Positions 27,676 through 37,840 are shown, numbered from the stretch's first letter. The stretch is DNA of 64,000 nt from Saprospiraceae bacterium (GCA_016713025.1 JADJPZ010000002.1:62001-126000), one strand, 5' to 3'. Made by a program: numbers and translations. Notes: a model not told the origin generated them from the letters alone.

Positions 27676-29061
27676 ATGTTGCTTAAAAACTTTAAGTTTA
27701 TTTGCTTAATAGCCTTGTCAATGTTTGTATTTTCCTGTTCTGTAGACAATCAGGAAGATGGTAAAACTGAGTTTAGGAAAGTTGCAGAGTATCCCAATGA
27801 TGTGGTACACGACTGGAATGAAGTATTTTTACAAATCGAAAGATATTCTGCAGGTTTCAGACCAGGTCCTGCACCAAGGGCAGTTGCATATCTCGGCTTA
27901 TCAGCTTATGAAGGAGTTGTAGCCGGTATGCCTGATTTCAAATCGTTCGATAATTACTGGTCAGGATTTGATGTCCCTGCTGCGGATACTGATAAAGAAT
28001 ATTGCTGGCCGCTGGTGATCAACGCATCTTATGAAAACCTGTTACCTAAGTTTTTTGGAAAAGCGACCAAAGAACAACTGGATTTGATAGCCTCTACATC
28101 CAACAGAATCCGAAATGAATACAAAAGTCAGGTATCACAAGAAGTTTTTGACCGATCTGTCAACAGAGGTAGAGAAGTATCAGATGCCGTGTGGAACTAC
28201 TCCAAAACAGACACATGGGGTCATGATCACTATCTGGACCCTTTCCAAAGATATGACTGGCAAAAAGCATTCAAAAAAGACGGTGACTGGAGACCTACTG
28301 TTCCTGGTCCTGGCGCACCTATGGGAGGTGTCTGGGGTAATGCCCGTACTTTCTCATTAAAAGATGATCAGAAACTTTGCAAAAAACCAATACCGTACAG
28401 TGCCAATACAAAATCACATCTCTATGCTCAGGCTATAGAAGTGTATTCTCAAAACACACCAACATTATCTTATGAGACGGAATGGGTAGGTGAGTTTTGG
28501 AGTGATGATCTGGTCAATTTGACATTTAGCCCTGGTGTAAGATTTTTGGCAATAGGTGATCAGGTGCTCAAACTGGAAAAAAGCAATCTTGAGACGGCAG
28601 TATTTATGACAGCTTTAGTTGGTGTTGCTTCTAATGATGCAGGTATTGCCTGCTGGCATTCTAAATATTTCTACAATGTCGAAAGACCGGAAACATACAT
28701 CAAAAGAGTCATAGATCCAAGCTGGGAGCCAATTCTTGACAATCCTCTGACAGGGGACAAGGGAATATCACCATCATTTCCGGCTTACCCGTCAGGACAC
28801 TCCACTATGGGTGCTGCAGGAGCTGAAGCCCTTGGCTATATCTTTGGATACAATTACGGCATGACTGACAATTGTCATAAAAACAGATCAGAGTTTATCG
28901 GAGTACCAAGAACATTCTCCAGCTTTTATGAGATGGGACTCGAAAACGCATGGTCAAGAGTTCCACTTGGGGTACACTTCAGAATGGATTGTGAAGAAGG
29001 TGTAAGATTCGGTACTGAGATCGGACGTGCAACACACAGGTTGCCCTGGAAAAAGAAATAA
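27676..29061 (+). CDS. Lipoprotein vanadium-dependent haloperoxidase-like protein
   Basis: 461 aa. N-terminal lipoprotein signal with lipobox VFSC at about residues 18-21, so outer-membrane or surface anchored. Shares with the 24073 paralogue WVGEFWSDDLVNLTFSP, the RPETYI region, PAYPSGHSTMG at about 371-381 and SRVPLGVHFRMD at about 433-444, the metal/phosphate-pocket motifs of the haloperoxidase/PAP2 superfamily. Divergently transcribed from the response regulator gene. Ends at a strong terminator (29095-29138). Enzymatic substrate unknown; halide oxidation is only one possibility. Confidence 0.85.
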   Translation: MLLKNFKFICLIALSMFVFSCSVDNQEDGKTEFRKVAEYPNDVVHDWNEVFLQIERYSAGFRPGPAPRAVAYLGLSAYEGVVAGMPDFKSFDNYWSGFDVPAADTDKEYCWPLVINASYENLLPKFFGKATKEQLDLIASTSNRIRNEYKSQVSQEVFDRSVNRGREVSDAVWNYSKTDTWGHDHYLDPFQRYDWQKAFKKDGDWRPTVPGPGAPMGGVWGNARTFSLKDDQKLCKKPIPYSANTKSHLYAQAIEVYSQNTPTLSYETEWVGEFWSDDLVNLTFSPGVRFLAIGDQVLKLEKSNLETAVFMTALVGVASNDAGIACWHSKYFYNVERPETYIKRVIDPSWEPILDNPLTGDKGISPSFPAYPSGHSTMGAAGAEALGYIFGYNYGMTDNCHKNRSEFIGVPRTFSSFYEMGLENAWSRVPLGVHFRMDCEEGVRFGTEIGRATHRLPWKKK

Positions 29062-29094
29062 TTGTTGAGTTAGATTATAAAATATCAATCATTA

Positions 29095-29138
29095 AAATCG
29101 GGCATAGATCATCATTTTGGTCTGTGCCCGATTTTTTA
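29095..29138 (+). terminator. Intrinsic terminator after the haloperoxidase-like gene
   Basis: Stem AATCGGGCATAGA / TCTGTGCCCGATT (one G-T wobble, loop about 12 nt) followed by TTTTT, 34 bp after the stop codon. Confidence 0.9.
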
Positions 29139-29240
29139 TATATACGTTTGAGTTAAATAAATCATAACATTTTAAACCTTAATCACTGACATCAATCAAA
29201 GTATCAAAATTTTTAATTCATCATCAAAACCAATAAAAAA

Positions 29241-29504
29241 ATGAAAAAAGTAATGATTATTTTGATCTTTATGGGTGCCCTTTTCACTTATGACTCCACT
29301 GCACAAAACAGATTGCAGGGTGAAAGAATCGAACAACGCAGAATTGAAAGAAATCAATTCAGAAACGGACCTGAACGAGGAGGACGATGTAAAAAAGCCA
29401 AAATCAGACACCATCGTAAAATGCGTCGGATGGCAGCTATAGATGGAAGGGTTACACCAGGAGAAAGAAGGGTATTGAAAAATGAGAGAAGAAGGGTATT
29501 TTAA
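29241..29504 (+). CDS. Small Arg-rich secreted protein, unknown function
   Basis: 87 aa. Clear signal peptide (about 1-22, ending DSTAQ), leaving a mature peptide of about 65 residues with many Arg and Lys and almost no acidic surplus. The C-terminal half AAIDGRVTPGERRVLKNE resembles a short DGxITPxER helix-turn motif that I recall from small Bacteroidota exported proteins. It stands alone, with a strong terminator behind it. Binding to acidic polymers is a plain inference from charge. Confidence 0.7.
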   Translation: MKKVMIILIFMGALFTYDSTAQNRLQGERIEQRRIERNQFRNGPERGGRCKKAKIRHHRKMRRMAAIDGRVTPGERRVLKNERRRVF

Positions 29505-29546
29505 GAATTAAGTAATTCTCAGTATTTTAAAGATTGGATCAGATGA

Positions 29547-29580
29547 AGAAAATGTTTGATTTATACATCAAACATTTTCT
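29547..29580 (+). terminator. Hairpin terminator after the Arg-rich protein gene
   Basis: Perfect 14-bp stem AGAAAATGTTTGAT / ATCAAACATTTTCT, 6-nt loop, 43 bp after the stop. AT-rich and symmetric, so it could work in either direction. Confidence 0.7.
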
Positions 29581-29599
29581 TTGGTTAATGTTAGAGTAT

Positions 29600-29757
29600 G
29601 TGTGTATAAAAAACTGCACGAATTCAAATTTTCTTCATCGCTACCCTCATTCCCTGAAGAGCCTGTCAAGTTACGCTTGAGACGACCCACCCAATTCAAC
29701 CACGTTTCTACCATTTATTAAAAAGAACACTGAAAAAGTGCAATTTGTTATACGCAC
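29600..29757 (+). mobile_element. MITE family 1, copy B
   Basis: 158 bp. TIRs GTGTGTATAAAAAACTGCAC (29600-29619) and GTGCAATTTGTTATACGCAC (29738-29757). The interior matches copy A at 9896-10049 (CGCTACCCTCATTCC, TACGCTTGAGACGA, CACCCAATTCAACCACG). It is flanked by the direct repeat AGAGTAT at 29593-29599 and 29758-29764, consistent with a target duplication of 7-8 bp. Sits between the Arg-rich gene and the Crp/Fnr gene and fills most of a 320-bp gap. Confidence 0.85.
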
Positions 29758-29795
29758 AGAGTATGTTTAATAGATGGAATTTACTTAATTTAAAA

Positions 29796-29803
29796 TATAT
29801 TTG
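29796..29803 (+). promoter_or_regulatory. Candidate -7 element (TATATTTG) of the Crp/Fnr gene
   Basis: TATATTTG, 21 bp before the ATG at 29825 and 38 bp beyond the right end of the MITE. No TTG at -33. The MITE insertion may therefore have replaced upstream control sequence. Confidence 0.45.
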
Positions 29804-29824
29804 CATGATTAAATATAAAATTAT

Positions 29825-30492
29825 ATGCCTCCATCATTGGCAACTATCAACAAATCTTGTTTTGAAAAACTTACTGAAAAATTTCAATACCTTTTTGAGC
29901 CAGATCTCATCAATGAGATGTGCAATTCCGGCGATATAAAAAGTTACAGGGAGGGGACGATACTTATGGATATCGGTCAGACATTGACACATATGCCATT
30001 AGTAATCACAGGCTCAGTAAAAATCATGAAAGAAGATAAGGAAGGCAATGAATTACTTTTGTACTACCTTGAGCTTGGTGATACCTGTGCGGTTACTTTG
30101 AGTTGCTGTACCAAGCCTACCAAAAGTTCTATCAAAGCAGTGACGGAAACAGATGCAGAAATACTCTTCATACCAGTAGAAAAAATGGAAGAGTGGATGG
30201 TGCGTTATAAATCCTGGAGGAGTTTTGTGCTGGATAGTTACAATTACAGGATGAATGAAATGCTCGATGCCATAGACAATCTTGCTTTCAACAATATGGA
30301 AGAAAGACTGTATAAGTACTTGCGCGATAAAGTGATGGTGACAAAAGCATCAAAACTGCATATCACTCACTTTGAAATTGCCAACGACCTGCATTCCTCC
30401 AGAGTAGTGATATCCCGCCTCATGAAAAACTTGAAAATGAAGGCCTTGTCATCCAGCACCGCAATTATGTGGAGGTAAAGGAATTTATGTAG
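29825..30492 (+). pseudogene. Crp/Fnr family transcription regulator, frameshifted near the C-terminus
   Basis: A cyclic-nucleotide-binding-like domain (about 30-130, GTILMDIGQTLTHMPLVITG) is followed by a helix-turn-helix domain (about 155-215, ITHFEIANDLHSSRVVISRL). No Fe-S Cys motif of FNR is present at the N-terminus. As written, the frame ends at 30478 with an atypical tail. Adding one A to the A5 run at 30425-30429 restores MKKLENEGLVIQHRNYVEV and a stop at 30490-30492 (222 aa). The lesion lies inside the DNA-binding wing. It may be a sequencing error in a homopolymer, phase variation, or decay. Convergent with the alkB-like gene. Confidence 0.8.
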
Positions 30493-30677
30493 TCAGAAAA
30501 TAATATAGTGAACAGAAAATATTGTGCGAAAAATTTAAATCTCAAGTTATTAATTTTCAAATAATTGTGATTTTTAAATTTTACAAATCATTTTCTGTTG
30601 GGTATATACTCTTCTCTGGTGCTTCTGGAGCAAGTTTGTAACTTGTGTCTATACCAATATTTTCAATTTGTGTCTTT

Positions 30678-31721
30678 TTAACCCAATTGGTACTTCTCAA
30701 TTTCTTTGTGCATCAGTCGAAACCACAAAGGTGGCACCAATGCCAGAATCATCATACCGGGGTATCCCGTAGGCATCTGAGGGCTTTCATCAAAATGTCT
30801 TAAGACCTGATATTTTCTGGTTGCCAGATAATGGTGATCTGAATGTCGGGATAGCTCGAGGAGTACTAATCTGCCAAAAGGGTGATTGGAGTTCCAGGAA
30901 TGAATGGGTAATGTGCGCTCATACCGATTACCAATTTTTTTTCTGCGTAGTCCATAGTGCTCTATGTAGTTGACTGTTTCAAGAAGCATAAAACCTATAT
31001 GCGCAGCAGCAAAATACCACAACATGATTGAAAAACCAAAAACAAAGTAAATTACTGCCAGGAAGGAAATCTGAATGACCTGAAACACAATCATTTCATT
31101 GCGAAAAGACCAAAATGAAAACCCTGATTTGTTCAAACGATCAATTTCAAGGCGCCAGGCAGATATCCAACTTTCAGTAATCGTCCTTACATAGAATCTA
31201 TAAATGTTCTCGCCATATTTCGCAGAAGCAGGATCTTCATCAGTAGAAACATTTTTATGATGTCCACGATTGTGTTCAATAAAAAAGTGCATGTACATAC
31301 TTGTCAATAACAACATTTTGCTCATCAGCTGTTCGTACCAGGTACTGCGATGCCCCAACTCATGTGCTGCGTTGATTCCGAGTACACCACATGACAAACC
31401 CATGGCAATGGTCATTCCAATCTTTGATGCTAAAGTCAGATGTTCATCACTGATACTGTATAAAAAATATACCACTGTAAAGTACTGAATCGGAACCAAA
31501 CTATACAGGAGTAAATCGTAGCCTATATTTTTCAAAGCCATATCTTCTTCGACCTGGGTCATATTTTCAGTAGAGCCTTTGGTAAATAATTCCAGAAAGG
31601 GCAGGATACCATATAGTAATATCAGTGCGGTAAATGTCCATATTCCTGATGAAGAAATTGAAAAAATAACCACAACAGGCACAATATAAACAAACAAGTA
31701 TTTTAACGCCTGGATTTTCAT
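30678..31721 (-). CDS. Alkane 1-monooxygenase (AlkB)-type membrane di-iron hydroxylase
   Basis: 347 aa. About six membrane helices and the His clusters of integral-membrane di-iron enzymes: HELGHR (about 122-127), HNRGHHKN (about 150-157), NYIEHYGL (about 250) and SRHSDHHY (about 286-293). The spacing and NYIEHYGLRR favour AlkB over fatty acid desaturases. It would hydroxylate medium-chain alkanes or related chains, needing rubredoxin, which is not encoded nearby. No alkane-regulation genes adjoin it, so the natural substrate may be different. Confidence 0.85.
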   Translation of the reverse strand: MKIQALKYLFVYIVPVVVIFSISSSGIWTFTALILLYGILPFLELFTKGSTENMTQVEEDMALKNIGYDLLLYSLVPIQYFTVVYFLYSISDEHLTLASKIGMTIAMGLSCGVLGINAAHELGHRSTWYEQLMSKMLLLTSMYMHFFIEHNRGHHKNVSTDEDPASAKYGENIYRFYVRTITESWISAWRLEIDRLNKSGFSFWSFRNEMIVFQVIQISFLAVIYFVFGFSIMLWYFAAAHIGFMLLETVNYIEHYGLRRKKIGNRYERTLPIHSWNSNHPFGRLVLLELSRHSDHHYLATRKYQVLRHFDESPQMPTGYPGMMILALVPPLWFRLMHKEIEKYQLG

Positions 31722-31945
31722 CTGTTTATTTTTTTAATTGGCATTCTCTGAATGCCTGTTTAAAGAAGTCAGATGGTATTGATAACTTAGCTCCATCTTT
31801 AGTGTCATCGAACATACGTTTCGCATGAAAATAATCATGACGGTTTGTCTGCTATTGCTCATGCTCATTTCATGTATACTAACTAATGTTTTGTACACAC
31901 AAAGATATTGTTTTCCAGTCATTTTAAAGAGACAATGGAAAAAAA

Positions 31946-34413
31946 TCAATTATTCTGTCCGGGGCCTTGCTGTTGATTGTCCTGACCCTGTTTCAGGTCG
32001 GTATTTTTAACCTTGGTTTTACGCTCTTTAAAGTCCACGTTTCCAAATTTATAACGGAAATTGACTCCAATCGATCGGAAAGGGATGCTGAAAGATGTTC
32101 TTTGTACAAAAGCTTCCGTTGCTACATTCGAATTGAAAAACTTATCTGCATTGAAAGGTTCTATCAGGGTGAGTCCAAGACTGGACTTTTTAAATTCTTT
32201 TCTGATTCCCATACCATAGATCGTAAATGCCGGGTTGTCTCCCTGGATAGTTCTGACCGGAGACCTGAAGAAGCTGAAAAAATCGGCTTTCAAAGTTCCT
32301 GTGATTTTTACCTCACCATTCAGAAACATGTTATATTCGTAACTGTTTCGTGATACTTTTGCACCATTGACGATACCGCTGGCATTATAAGTCGCCAAAT
32401 TTCCACCTACCCGAACAGTAACAAGTTTTACTGACTTGCTGACAAATGTATTAAATCCAATCGAGTTATTGGTACCAATGTTTTTGAAAGTATTGACCGA
32501 AAGACCATTTTTGTCAATGCTCAGAATTTGCTCAATAATACCATCTGTATGTTTATAAAATAAAGATGAGAATGTAGTAAATCCTTTATATGTAAAATTA
32601 TATCCCAACTCTACCTGCTGAACTATCTCAGGATCGAGATATGGATTACCTTCTACCCTGTTGAGGAAATCAGCATTATTGTTGAATGGGTTGATAAACT
32701 GCAGACTAGGTCTCTGTAATCTTTGGCTGTAACCGAGTTTGAGTGTCCTGAAACCTTTGAAAGTACGGCTGATTGTGAAATTTGGTAACAAATTGTTATA
32801 ACCTAAGCCACTGAAATTGAGTGAATCAAGTACATTGAACCTTCCGGCGATTTCTGTTTTTTCATACCTGACACCAGTGATGACTGAGTACTTCTTGGCT
32901 ATATTGAATGTCATAGATGCATAGCCTGAATATACATCCTGATCATAATTGAAAGTTTCCTGAAGCGGTTGATAACCTGTAGGAAGTACCAGAACCTGCG
33001 TGGTATAATCACTGATGATATTTCGTATGACGGCTTTTGCCCCAGTCTCTAACTTAACAGTCTTCGTAAATGGGTGTGTGTAATCTACCTGAAGTGTTGT
33101 TTCGTGATTTGTTCCCTTATTAAAAACTTCTGTATCTCTGTTGAGCAGTTCAAGGCTATGGACTTCCTTTACCGTGAAATCCTGATTGTTGTTTTGTTTG
33201 GAATATTGTACACCGAGTGACAGTTCCTGGCCTTCTCTTTTTTCAAATTTTCTGGTGTAATCAGTGTTCCAGTCAAACCCGCCAAAAAAATTATCGCCCG
33301 TATTGGTTCTTGTAAATCTATTATTAAGTCCTGAAGAAGGGTCTGTAAGTGTCCCTACTGTTGAACCATCTAAATCAAAACCAAAGCCTCTGAAATTGAA
33401 TGAACTATTGATGCTGTTGTATCCGTTAAAATCATAAAAAGCACTTACCGATCCATTACCACCCAGACGGCTTGATCTTTGTGTACCATTTGATTCAAAC
33501 TTTCTGACACCGGATGTTGTATTGTCCTCCCTTAAAAAAGATGAAATACCATCAGCAGGTGTTGAATAAAATAATGCGCCACTTGCGCTTGAACCAAAAC
33601 GACCTTTTCCAGCATTGAGATTGGTAAAAAGTGTGTTCTGACGATTGCCAATGGATGTATTGATACTACCGGCAACACCTTGGATATCCGCTTTTTTTGT
33701 GATAATATTGATAAGACCTGCGCTGCCTTCAGCGTCATACTTGGCTGATGGTGAGGTGATCACTTCTACCTTTTTGATCTGATCTGCAGGAAACATCTTC
33801 AGTGCATCAGCCACATTACTCGAAAACATACCCGATGGTTTGCCATTTATGAGGATTCTGACATTTTGTGAGCCCCTTAATGATACATTACCATTGAGAT
33901 CTACCGATAGTGTAGGCACCTTTCTGAGCACATCTGTCGCATCTCCACCAGCGATGGATGCATCATTTTCAGCATTAAAAACAAGTTTATCAGCCTTGTT
34001 TTCAACTAGCACCTTTTGTTCTGTAATTTCCACAGCATCCATATAATACTAGTGGATGCCAGTTTGATATGTCCTATATTGACATCAGGGTTCTTTAAAG
34101 TAGTTTCGACTGCAGCAACTTTTTTCTCTGTATAACCCAAAAAGGAAAAATAAATATCATATGATCCTTTGACTACATTTTCAAATTTGAATGTTCCGTT
34201 TTCTTCAGACAATACACCATCCTGCAATATGGTGCTCCCTTTTTTCTTTAATGATATGGTGGCAAACCCTACCGGCTGCCCTGAAAGAGAGTCCACTACC
34301 TTCCCTTCTATTTTTCCTTTGATCACAGGTGCTTGGTTACCTCCCGCGCCGGGAAATTGAGCAAAAATGGAAAAAGTCAATAATGTTAAAATAAAGCTAA
34401 GTTGAAGTTTCAC
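31946..34413 (-). pseudogene. TonB-dependent receptor with N-terminal carboxypeptidase-regulatory domain, frameshifted
   Basis: Two overlapping frames make one receptor. The first (34413-34006, GTG start) has a signal peptide (SIFAQ) and a CarboxypepD_reg domain (KVVDSLSGQPVGFATISLKK). The second (to 31946) has the plug (DAVEITEQKVLVENKADKLV, VLINGKPSG-like RILINGKPSG, SPSAKYDAEGSAGLINIITK) and an outer-membrane barrel of the OMP_b-brl_3 kind. Restoring one base in TATATGG near 34042 (reading TATATTGG) gives the continuous SIILDAVEI, about 822 aa. The C-terminus is Gln/Asn-rich. No adjacent substrate-binding lipoprotein. Real mutation or assembly error cannot be told apart here. Confidence 0.82.
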
Positions 34414-34771
34414 GATTTATGTTTTGTTTAAAAATTGACATTAAAATGACAAAAGTCGGTAAATGTTTAAAGTTTACTCAAATAAATAGATGAATGGACT
34501 GAATTTAAAGATGAAATGAGCATAATCAGTAACACACAAAACGTGATGAATATTTTTCATGCGAATTCCATCAGGCCTTAATAACAGGTCGCCAAAGGTG
34601 ACCAAACTAAATTTAAACAGATGAAACGCATAAAATGGGGAAAAGCATTAATTTATATGGATTTATTACATTTACTCTTGATAAAAAATTGGTTTTAAAT
34701 TTACAATTATTTAACTTTTAACTTTACATTTGCCAGCATTAAACAATTTTATCACCAAAATTCTATCACAT
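34414..34771. other. Divergent intergenic region between the TonB receptor and susC
   Basis: 358 bp, AT-rich, no reading frame and no repeat recognised. It contains a candidate -7 element for susC on the right side; nothing convincing was found for the leftward gene. Confidence 0.6.
34725..34732 (+). promoter_or_regulatory. Candidate -7 element (TACATTTG) of the susCD operon
   Basis: TACATTTG matches TAnnTTTG, 39 bp before the ATG at 34772. It overlaps the alternative TTG start at 34730, which is one more reason to place the start at 34772. Confidence 0.5.
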
Positions 34772-37700
34772 ATGAGATACTCTTTACTTATTTTTGTTTT
34801 GTTGCTTAGTGCCTTACAGCTATCGGCTCAAAACATCTCAGTATCCGGCAAGGTGGCCTCTGCACTGGACGATGAGGTCCTGATCGGAGTCAATGTTACC
34901 ATCAAAGGTACTACCTCCGGAACCATCACCGACATAGATGGTAATTACTCACTATCAAATGTACCATCTAATGGAACGCTTGTTTTTAGTTATGTGGGTT
35001 TTGAAAGAAAAGAAGTACAGGTAAACAGTCAGACTGTGATCGATGTCAGCATGTCCAACAGTAATGTACTTAATGAAGTGGTTGTTACATCCTTTGGCAT
35101 AGCCAAAGACAAAAAGGTACTGGGCTACGGCTCTCAGAAAGTTTCAGGAGAGGAGCTTATGAGGTCAAGTCAGACGAATGTGGTCAATGCACTGCAAGGC
35201 AAGGTCGCCGGGGTCACTATCAACAGTGCCGGCGGAGCTCCCGGAGCCGGAGCCAATATCAATATCCGTGGGATCAACTCCATCGGTAGTGGCAACGACA
35301 ACCAACCTCTGTTTGTTGTAGATGGGATCATCATCAGCAATGCTACCAATGCAGGTAATGTGCTTCCATCAGCCGGTAGTAATGCTGTAAATAGCAATGA
35401 ACAGTTTATGAACACAAACCGCGCCGCAGATATCAATAATGACGATATCGAAAGCATCAACATACTGAAAGGAGCAGCCGCAACTGCGCTGTACGGTCAA
35501 AGAGCATCCAACGGAGCAGTCATCATAACTACTAAAAAAGGAAAAGCCGGTAAGACCAACATAACATACTCCACCTCATATGGTGTTCAGAACGTAGATA
35601 AAGTCCCTCAGGTTCAAAAATTATATTCTCATGGTATTACTGGACTTGCCAGGACTGGATCCATACCAGTATTCCAGCAGTATGGTCCGCCAGCATTGGC
35701 CAGAGATACATTTTATGAGCATTTCAGGGATTTCTTCCGCACTGGGAAAACTGTAAATCATTCCTTGTCTTTTGCGGGTGGATCAGATAAAACGAGTTTT
35801 ATAACATCAGCTTCTTATTTTAATAATTCAGGCATCACTTACAACACAAGTTTTCAACGTATCACCACTAAGTTAGCTGCCAGTCATCAGATGACAGACA
35901 AATTTAATGTAGGCGGTCAGATCAATTTCGTTAACTCTAAGGGTGTCAATCCTGCTTCAGGTGATAAATCTATATATAGTTCATTGTCCTTCTGGTCTCC
36001 TTCATTTGATGTAAATGACTATCTGAAGGCTGATGGAACTCAGAAAAATATCACCGCCGGTACAATCGACAATCCAAGATACCTTGCTGAAGTAAGTCCA
36101 CAGACATCTGATGTCAACAGACTATTTGGAGATATCAATCTTAATTATAAATTTAATACATGGCTAAGCGCCCGATATCAGATCACCGCAGATTACTACA
36201 ATGATAAAAGGGTAAGGGTAGTACCTCCCGATCTTGATCTGGGTACACAGGTACGTGGATTTATCACAGAAGAAGGAATCAATTCTACAGAGTTGAATTC
36301 CAATTTTATATTAACAGCTGACAAGAAGCTAAACGATGATTTTAATCTGAATGTTACAGTGGGCAATACCATCACAGACATCAAAGGAGAGTCTTTAGGT
36401 GCCAGGGGTGAAGGATTTATTGCTCCCGGATTTTTTAACATCCTGAATACTTCCAATGCCTTCATACGCAAAACCAATTCGTTGAGAAGAATCATAGGTG
36501 TGTTTGCTGACGCAAGACTGGATTATAAGGATTACCTGTTTTTTAATGTCACGGGACGTAATGACTGGTCATCTACCTTACCGGCTGACAACAGGTCGTT
36601 TTTCTATCCGTCTGCCAGTATTTCATACATACTTACCAACTCTATACTTAAGGAAAACAGCACTGTAAATTATGCAAAACTGAGAGGATCTGTGGCTCAG
36701 GTTGGAAAAGATGCCAGCCCTTATCAGATTGGTTCTTATTTTGCACCAGTACCAGGCTTCCCGTTCGGGACTATAGGGGGATTCAGGAGAGATCAGGACA
36801 TAGGCAACTATGATTTGTTGCCTGAAATCACCACGGAGTCAGAGATAGGTATCGAAACAAGACTATTTAAAAACCTGATTTCACTGGAAGCAAACTATTT
36901 TGTGAGAAACAGTAAAAATCAGATCATTGATGTACCCATCAGTAATGTCATAGGATATTCCAGATATACCACCAATGCCGGTGTGATCGTCAATCGCGGG
37001 GTTGAAGTACTTTTGGGAGTGAGGCCTCTGAAAGGAGCTTTTCAATGGGATGTTGACTTCAACTGGACCCGTATCAGAAACAAGGTGAAAACTATGCCTG
37101 AAAATCTTAAGGAGATCACTTTTTATGATCAGGGCCGATCAGCACTCAGAATCGTAGAGGGTGGATCTATGGGGGACCTGTATGGATATGAATGGCAAAA
37201 AAATGCTAATGGAGACGTTTTGATAGGAGCTACAGGACTACCTACTCTGGATCAAAGCAAATATATCAAAATAGGCAGTGCACTCCCCGACTGGTCCGGG
37301 GGTATGAATAATACGTTTTCATACAAAGGTTTGGTCCTGAATATCCTGCTTGAAGTAAGACAAGGTGGAGATGTGGTAGATCTTGGTGAAATGAACGCTA
37401 TCAGAAACGGTACTACCTTGTTTACAGAGGATCGTAATAAGATGGTAATATGGAAAGGTGTGACAGCAGATGGCAACCCAAATACCATACCTGCCCTTTT
37501 GGATGAAAATACCTATCGTGCCTTTGGTATCAATGCACATCATTCATTCAATATACAGGATGCGTCATGGTTCAGGATCAGAAATGTAAATTTCTCTTAC
37601 GATATACCCAAGTCGGTCTTCGGCAGAACTTTCAAATCTGTCAGAGTAGGTATTTCTGCCAATAATGTATTTTTGTCAACACCATTCAGAGGATATGACC

Positions 37701-37804
37701 CTGAAGCCCTTGCTTTTGGATCAGGATCCAACCTGATAGGTTTTACGGGCCGAAATACTCCCAATACCAGGAATTTTAACTTTAACCTGAGTGTTGGATT
37801 TTAA
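34772..37804 (+). CDS. SusC/RagA-family TonB-linked outer-membrane transporter
   Basis: 1010 aa from ATG 34772; a TTG 14 codons upstream is rejected because MRYSLLIFVLLLSALQLSAQ is a complete signal peptide. Then a CarboxypepD_reg domain (about 22-100, TTSGTITDIDGNYSLS), a TonB-box region LNEVVVTSFG, a plug domain (about 115-235, VNALQGKVAGVTI, FVVDGIIIS, ATALYGQRASNGAVIITTKK) and a long barrel ending FNFNLSVGF. With the SusD gene next to it, it forms the energised import complex for glycans or peptides in the outer membrane. No CAZyme or peptidase lies in the operon, so the substrate is open. Confidence 0.95.
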   Translation: MRYSLLIFVLLLSALQLSAQNISVSGKVASALDDEVLIGVNVTIKGTTSGTITDIDGNYSLSNVPSNGTLVFSYVGFERKEVQVNSQTVIDVSMSNSNVLNEVVVTSFGIAKDKKVLGYGSQKVSGEELMRSSQTNVVNALQGKVAGVTINSAGGAPGAGANINIRGINSIGSGNDNQPLFVVDGIIISNATNAGNVLPSAGSNAVNSNEQFMNTNRAADINNDDIESINILKGAAATALYGQRASNGAVIITTKKGKAGKTNITYSTSYGVQNVDKVPQVQKLYSHGITGLARTGSIPVFQQYGPPALARDTFYEHFRDFFRTGKTVNHSLSFAGGSDKTSFITSASYFNNSGITYNTSFQRITTKLAASHQMTDKFNVGGQINFVNSKGVNPASGDKSIYSSLSFWSPSFDVNDYLKADGTQKNITAGTIDNPRYLAEVSPQTSDVNRLFGDINLNYKFNTWLSARYQITADYYNDKRVRVVPPDLDLGTQVRGFITEEGINSTELNSNFILTADKKLNDDFNLNVTVGNTITDIKGESLGARGEGFIAPGFFNILNTSNAFIRKTNSLRRIIGVFADARLDYKDYLFFNVTGRNDWSSTLPADNRSFFYPSASISYILTNSILKENSTVNYAKLRGSVAQVGKDASPYQIGSYFAPVPGFPFGTIGGFRRDQDIGNYDLLPEITTESEIGIETRLFKNLISLEANYFVRNSKNQIIDVPISNVIGYSRYTTNAGVIVNRGVEVLLGVRPLKGAFQWDVDFNWTRIRNKVKTMPENLKEITFYDQGRSALRIVEGGSMGDLYGYEWQKNANGDVLIGATGLPTLDQSKYIKIGSALPDWSGGMNNTFSYKGLVLNILLEVRQGGDVVDLGEMNAIRNGTTLFTEDRNKMVIWKGVTADGNPNTIPALLDENTYRAFGINAHHSFNIQDASWFRIRNVNFSYDIPKSVFGRTFKSVRVGISANNVFLSTPFRGYDPEALAFGSGSNLIGFTGRNTPNTRNFNFNLSVGF

Positions 37805-37840
37805 TTAACGAACATTTTGAAATCACAAAATAAAAGAAAT

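Noticed and set aside
33960..34060. Programmed frameshifting to join the receptor halves
   Set aside because: No slippery heptamer with a downstream structure was found at the junction; a simple one-base loss explains it.
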